This document shows, one piece after another, positions 30,603 to 33,235 of a stretch of DNA of 33,235 nucleotides; position 1 is the stretch's first letter; each line of letters starts with the position of its first letter. A program made the translations under genes and the position numbers. The notes beneath the pieces were generated by a model. That model saw only the letters and a program-made list of their open reading frames with translations, ran no database searches and had not been told where the DNA came from. Origin of the DNA: Bryobacter sp. CoA8 C33 (lineage in GTDB: Bacteria > Acidobacteriota > Terriglobia > Bryobacterales > Bryobacteraceae); assembly GCA_019931185.1 (NCBI GenBank), contig JAINDK010000046.1, positions 1 to 33,235 on the forward strand. Reading direction: 5' to 3'.

Positions 30603-31934
30603 TTGCACCGCCGCCATTTCTCCACCGCCACCGCCCTCACCGCCCTCAGCTACTCTCGTGTCCTCGGCGCCAACGACCGCGCCCAGCTCGGCTACATCGG
30701 CCTCGGCAATCGCGGCGATCAGGTCCACGACGGCTTCCTCGAGTGGGGCGACGCCCGCACCGCCGCCATCTGCGATCTCAAATCCTCCTACCTCGACCTG
30801 GCCGAAAAGAAGGCCAAGGATCACGGCCACGATACCCCCAAACGCTACGCCGACTGGCGCAAGCTCATCGAAGACAAATCCCTCGACGCCGTCGTCATCG
30901 CTACCCCCGACCACTGGCACGCCCTCCAGATGATCGCCGCCTGCGACGCCGGTAAGGATGTCTACTGCGAAAAACCCCTCTCCCTCACCGTTTTCGAGGG
31001 CCGCCGCATGGTCGAGGCCGCCGAGCGCAACAAGCGCGTCGTCCAGGTCGGCATCCACCGCCGCAGCGCCAAGTTCCTTCAGGAAGCCGCCGCCTACGTC
31101 CAGTCCGGCGCCCTCGGCAAGATCACCCTCGCCCAGGGCTGGCACCTCACCAACGAATGGCCCACCGGCCTCGGCGCCGCCCCCGAAGGCCCGCCCCCCA
31201 GCGAAGCCGAATGGGATGCCTGGCTCGGCCCCGCCCCCAAGGTCCCCTACAACCGCAACCGCATGTACTATAACTTCCGCTGGTTCTACAATTACTCCGG
31301 CGGTCAGGTCACGAACTTCGGCGTCCACTACGTCGACATGCTCCGCTGGTGCCTCGGCAAGGATGCCCCCAAGGCCGTCACCGTCATGGGCGGCAAATAC
31401 GCCATCGATGACAATCGCGAAATCCCCGACACCCTCCAGGCCATGTGGGACTACGACGGCGTCATGATGGTCTTCACCCAGATCAACGCCAATGCCGCTC
31501 CCGGCAATGCCCTCAAGACCGAAATGATGATCCGCGGCACCAAGGGAACCATGTACCTCAACCTCGACCGCTGGGAGGTCGTCCCCGAAGTCATCACCGA
31601 GCTTCCCCTCCCCCAGCGCACCCCCGTCGACCGCAACCTCGAAAAGGGCTACAACCCCTCGAAGAAGCCCGTCCTCGAAGCCCGTAAATCCACCGGCTAT
31701 CCCACCGCTCAGCCCCACGCCCGCAACTTCCTCGATTGCATCAAGTCCCGCGCCAAATGCAATTGCGATGTCCTCACCGGCCATCTCTCCACATCCGCCA
31801 CCCTCATCGCCAACATCGCCTACAAAACCCGCTCCTACCTCGAGTGGGATGCCCGCGCCGAAAAGTTCACCAACAACGCCGCCGCCAACCAGTTGCTCCA
31901 CTACAAGTACCGTCCCCCCTGGAAGCTCGCCTAA
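30603..31934 (+). CDS. Tat-exported Gfo/Idh/MocA-family oxidoreductase
   Basis: A 443-residue NAD(P)-dependent sugar or polyol oxidoreductase. The TTG start gives MHRRHFSTATALTALSYSRVLGAND, a twin-arginine signal of the kind common in acidobacteria and planctomycetes. The Rossmann motif GLGNRG is at 33-38, ATPDHWH at 100-106 and the diagnostic EKP at 123-125; the C-terminal domain includes GGQVTNFGVHYVDMLRW. It probably acts in the periplasm on an unknown sugar. Eleven bases separate it from the isomerase-like gene downstream, which shares the Tat export, so the two likely act on one substrate. Codons are almost all C-ending, like its neighbour. Confidence 0.93.
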   Translation: MHRRHFSTATALTALSYSRVLGANDRAQLGYIGLGNRGDQVHDGFLEWGDARTAAICDLKSSYLDLAEKKAKDHGHDTPKRYADWRKLIEDKSLDAVVIATPDHWHALQMIAACDAGKDVYCEKPLSLTVFEGRRMVEAAERNKRVVQVGIHRRSAKFLQEAAAYVQSGALGKITLAQGWHLTNEWPTGLGAAPEGPPPSEAEWDAWLGPAPKVPYNRNRMYYNFRWFYNYSGGQVTNFGVHYVDMLRWCLGKDAPKAVTVMGGKYAIDDNREIPDTLQAMWDYDGVMMVFTQINANAAPGNALKTEMMIRGTKGTMYLNLDRWEVVPEVITELPLPQRTPVDRNLEKGYNPSKKPVLEARKSTGYPTAQPHARNFLDCIKSRAKCNCDVLTGHLSTSATLIANIAYKTRSYLEWDARAEKFTNNAAANQLLHYKYRPPWKLA

Positions 31935-31945
31935 GGAGATCCCCC

Positions 31946-32833
31946 ATGCACCGCCGCGCCTTTCTCGCCACGCCCGCTCTGCTCGCCGCCCAGCAGTCCG
32001 CACCCGCCGCCGCCCGGCCCACACTCTGCCTGTTCTCCAAGCACGCCGCCAAGCTCAACTACACCGATCTCGGCAAGTATTGCCGCCAGGTCGGCTTGGG
32101 CGGCGTCGATCTCACCGTCCGCCCCGGCGGCCATGTCCTCCCCCAAAAAGTTACCGATGACCTCCCCGTCGCCGTCGCCGCCCTCCAGGCCGCCGGCCTC
32201 AAGGTGCCCATGATCACCACCGGCCTCACAAATCCCAAGGCCCCCGAGGCCGCCGCCACGCTCCGCAAGGCCGGCGAACTCAAGATCCCCTTCTTCAAAC
32301 TTGGCTATTGGCGCTACAGTACAGCCGCTGACGGCGCCGTGGATCTCGATCGCAAGCTCGCCGAGGTCCAGGCCGCTCTCGCCGGCTTTGCCGCCCTCTC
32401 CCGCCTTTATAACATCACCGCCGGCATGCACAACCACTCCGGCAACTACGTCGGCGCCCCGGTCTGGGATACCTGGCAGCTCATCCAGTACCTCGACGCC
32501 AACTTCATGGGTTTCTATTTCGACCCCGCCCACGCCACCGCCGAAGGCGGCGCCTGGACCTGGGCCGCCTCCCTCGAGCTCGCCCTCCGCCGCCTCAAAA
32601 TGGTCGCCATCAAGGATTTCTACTGGGAAAAACGCGAAGGCAAATGGCGCATGCGCTGGTGCCCCCTCGGCCAAGGCATGGTCGACTGGCCCGCCGTCCT
32701 CAAACGCCTCGCCCTCGCCAAATTCTCCGGCCCCCTCACCCTCCACGTCGAATACGAATCCCCCGACGAACTCAAATCGAACGCCGACGACTTCGCCACC
32801 CTCAAAAAACTAGTCGACTCCGCCTGGGCCTGA
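31946..32833 (+). CDS. Tat-exported sugar phosphate isomerase/epimerase-like protein
   Basis: A 295-residue xylose-isomerase-like TIM-barrel protein. The start MHRRAFLATPALLAAQQSAPAAA is a twin-arginine signal. Barrel segments include GVDLTVRPGGHV, AGMHNHSGNYVG, FYFDPAHATAEGG, MVAIKDFYWE and LHVEYESPDE, carrying the His, Asp and Glu residues expected of the metal site. AAGGAG (31933-31938, overlapping the stop of the previous gene) lies seven bases before the ATG. It is co-transcribed with the oxidoreductase. Such pairs are typical of sugar or inositol-derivative breakdown. No substrate can be named. Confidence 0.9.
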   Translation: MHRRAFLATPALLAAQQSAPAAARPTLCLFSKHAAKLNYTDLGKYCRQVGLGGVDLTVRPGGHVLPQKVTDDLPVAVAALQAAGLKVPMITTGLTNPKAPEAAATLRKAGELKIPFFKLGYWRYSTAADGAVDLDRKLAEVQAALAGFAALSRLYNITAGMHNHSGNYVGAPVWDTWQLIQYLDANFMGFYFDPAHATAEGGAWTWAASLELALRRLKMVAIKDFYWEKREGKWRMRWCPLGQGMVDWPAVLKRLALAKFSGPLTLHVEYESPDELKSNADDFATLKKLVDSAWA

Positions 32834-32887
32834 CCCACCTCGCCCGGCGGTGTCTCCTCCCGCTACTACTTCTGCCGGCCCGATTAA

Positions 32888-33040
32888 AAGATCCAAATCC
32901 GCGCCGGCCAACCGCTCTGGTGCCAGCTCGGCCTCAAAAGCATTGACGCTGCGAAAATAGCCTCTTCTGCCCGCCTCAACATCGTCATCGACAACATCAT
33001 CACAGTCCAATGCGGCAAACTCATCGAATGCCGCCCATAA
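32888..33040 (+). pseudogene. Possible fragment of a decayed gene
   Basis: After a TAA at 32885-32887, an open stretch of 50 codons without start codon runs to TAA at 33038-33040. It encodes KIQIRAGQPLWCQLGLKS and then IDAAKIASSARLNIVID and more, with many C-ending codons as in the neighbouring genes. I do not recognise it. It may be a remnant or chance. Confidence 0.25.
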
Positions 33041-33111
33041 CATTACGTCAATCTTGCTATGAATAAGTTATATAACCCTACTTTTTCCTTGGAATATCAC
33101 TCCTGTCCAAA
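33041..33111. other. AT-rich spacer
   Basis: This is unusually AT-rich for the window and contains the ten-base palindrome GTTATATAAC at 33067-33076. No gene is seen. It may be a promoter region or the edge of a foreign segment. Confidence 0.35.
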
Positions 33112-33235
33112 TTAGGCCGGAGCGGGATTGGGGACCCGCATAATGATTCGCTTTTGACGCAGTTTTTCCTGCTTGGTCAAATGGGGTTGTCCTTCGGTGG
33201 AGGAGTCGCTGGGCAGGAAAAGAGGCGGCTGGTCG
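33112..33235 (-). CDS. C-terminal end of an unidentified protein, cut by the window edge
   Basis: A leftward frame enters from the right edge and ends with TAA at 33112-33114. The 40 visible residues (DQPPLFLPSDSSTEGQPHLT, then KQEKLRQKRIIMRVPNPAPA) are polar and basic with no known motif. The strand composition here is G-rich on +, unlike the previous 14 kb. The function is not recognised. Confidence 0.45.
   Translation of the reverse strand, partial: DQPPLFLPSDSSTEGQPHLTKQEKLRQKRIIMRVPNPAPA

Noticed and set aside
30390-32024. Long leftward frame of 544 codons opposite the oxidoreductase gene
   Set aside because: Low-complexity Gly/Ala/Val/Asp translation mirrors the C-ending codons of the real rightward gene, and it has no domain.

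Overview
The window looks like chromosome from an acidobacterium of the Bryobacteraceae/Solibacter type. The evidence is high GC, a metallophosphoesterase ending in a Solibacter-type C-terminal domain (TIGR03437-like), a 1,080-residue Oar-like TonB receptor with an N-terminal carboxypeptidase-regulatory domain, a CotH-family protein, an FG-GAP/UnbV protein and Tat-exported Gfo/Idh/MocA and sugar-isomerase-like proteins. No tRNA, rRNA or CRISPR array is visible. All assignments come from reading the sequence; no database was searched.

Left part (1-9 kb). A possible insertion-sequence end abuts the stop codon of a short RecQ helicase. Then come a DUF362 protein, a secreted TIM-barrel isomerase-like protein, two tandem serine-beta-lactamase-fold proteins (the first has lost all three catalytic motifs, the second keeps them), and a leftward set of metallophosphoesterase, CotH-like protein and TonB receptor.

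Middle (9-18.8 kb), the most interesting part. The leftward gene at 12862-13458 encodes an AhpD/carboxymuconolactone-decarboxylase-like protein whose frame is interrupted by one TGA exactly where the second cysteine of the CxxC redox motif belongs. The reading C-P-F-U, followed by a 6-bp GC hairpin with a GGUC loop 17 nt downstream, marks it as a probable selenoprotein. Next to it lies a collapsed MFS transporter pseudogene. Divergent from it is a coupled operon of NarL-type histidine kinase, LuxR-type response regulator and a secreted FG-GAP/UnbV protein. Two related inverted repeats sit against the -35 boxes of the selenoprotein and TonB-receptor promoters, so these genes may form one small regulon. 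A TMEM175-like membrane protein and an F420-reductase-like dehydrogenase follow.

Right part (18.8-33 kb). Mostly leftward genes: methylmalonyl-CoA mutase large subunit with a small membrane protein; a sigma-54 activator, a response regulator with a degenerate GGDEF domain and a glycosyltransferase; RlpA-like lipoprotein; MidA-like methyltransferase; a lipoprotein; asparaginase; QueD, a creatininase-like protein and a glycerophosphodiesterase. Rightward genes include a 56-residue Ala/Lys/Pro repeat protein with its own promoter and terminator, a DUF4440 protein, a four-cysteine miniprotein, a ferredoxin, and a Tat-exported oxidoreductase/isomerase pair. The + strand changes from G-rich on the left to C-rich on the right whatever the gene direction, which suggests that the replication terminus lies near the middle of the window.
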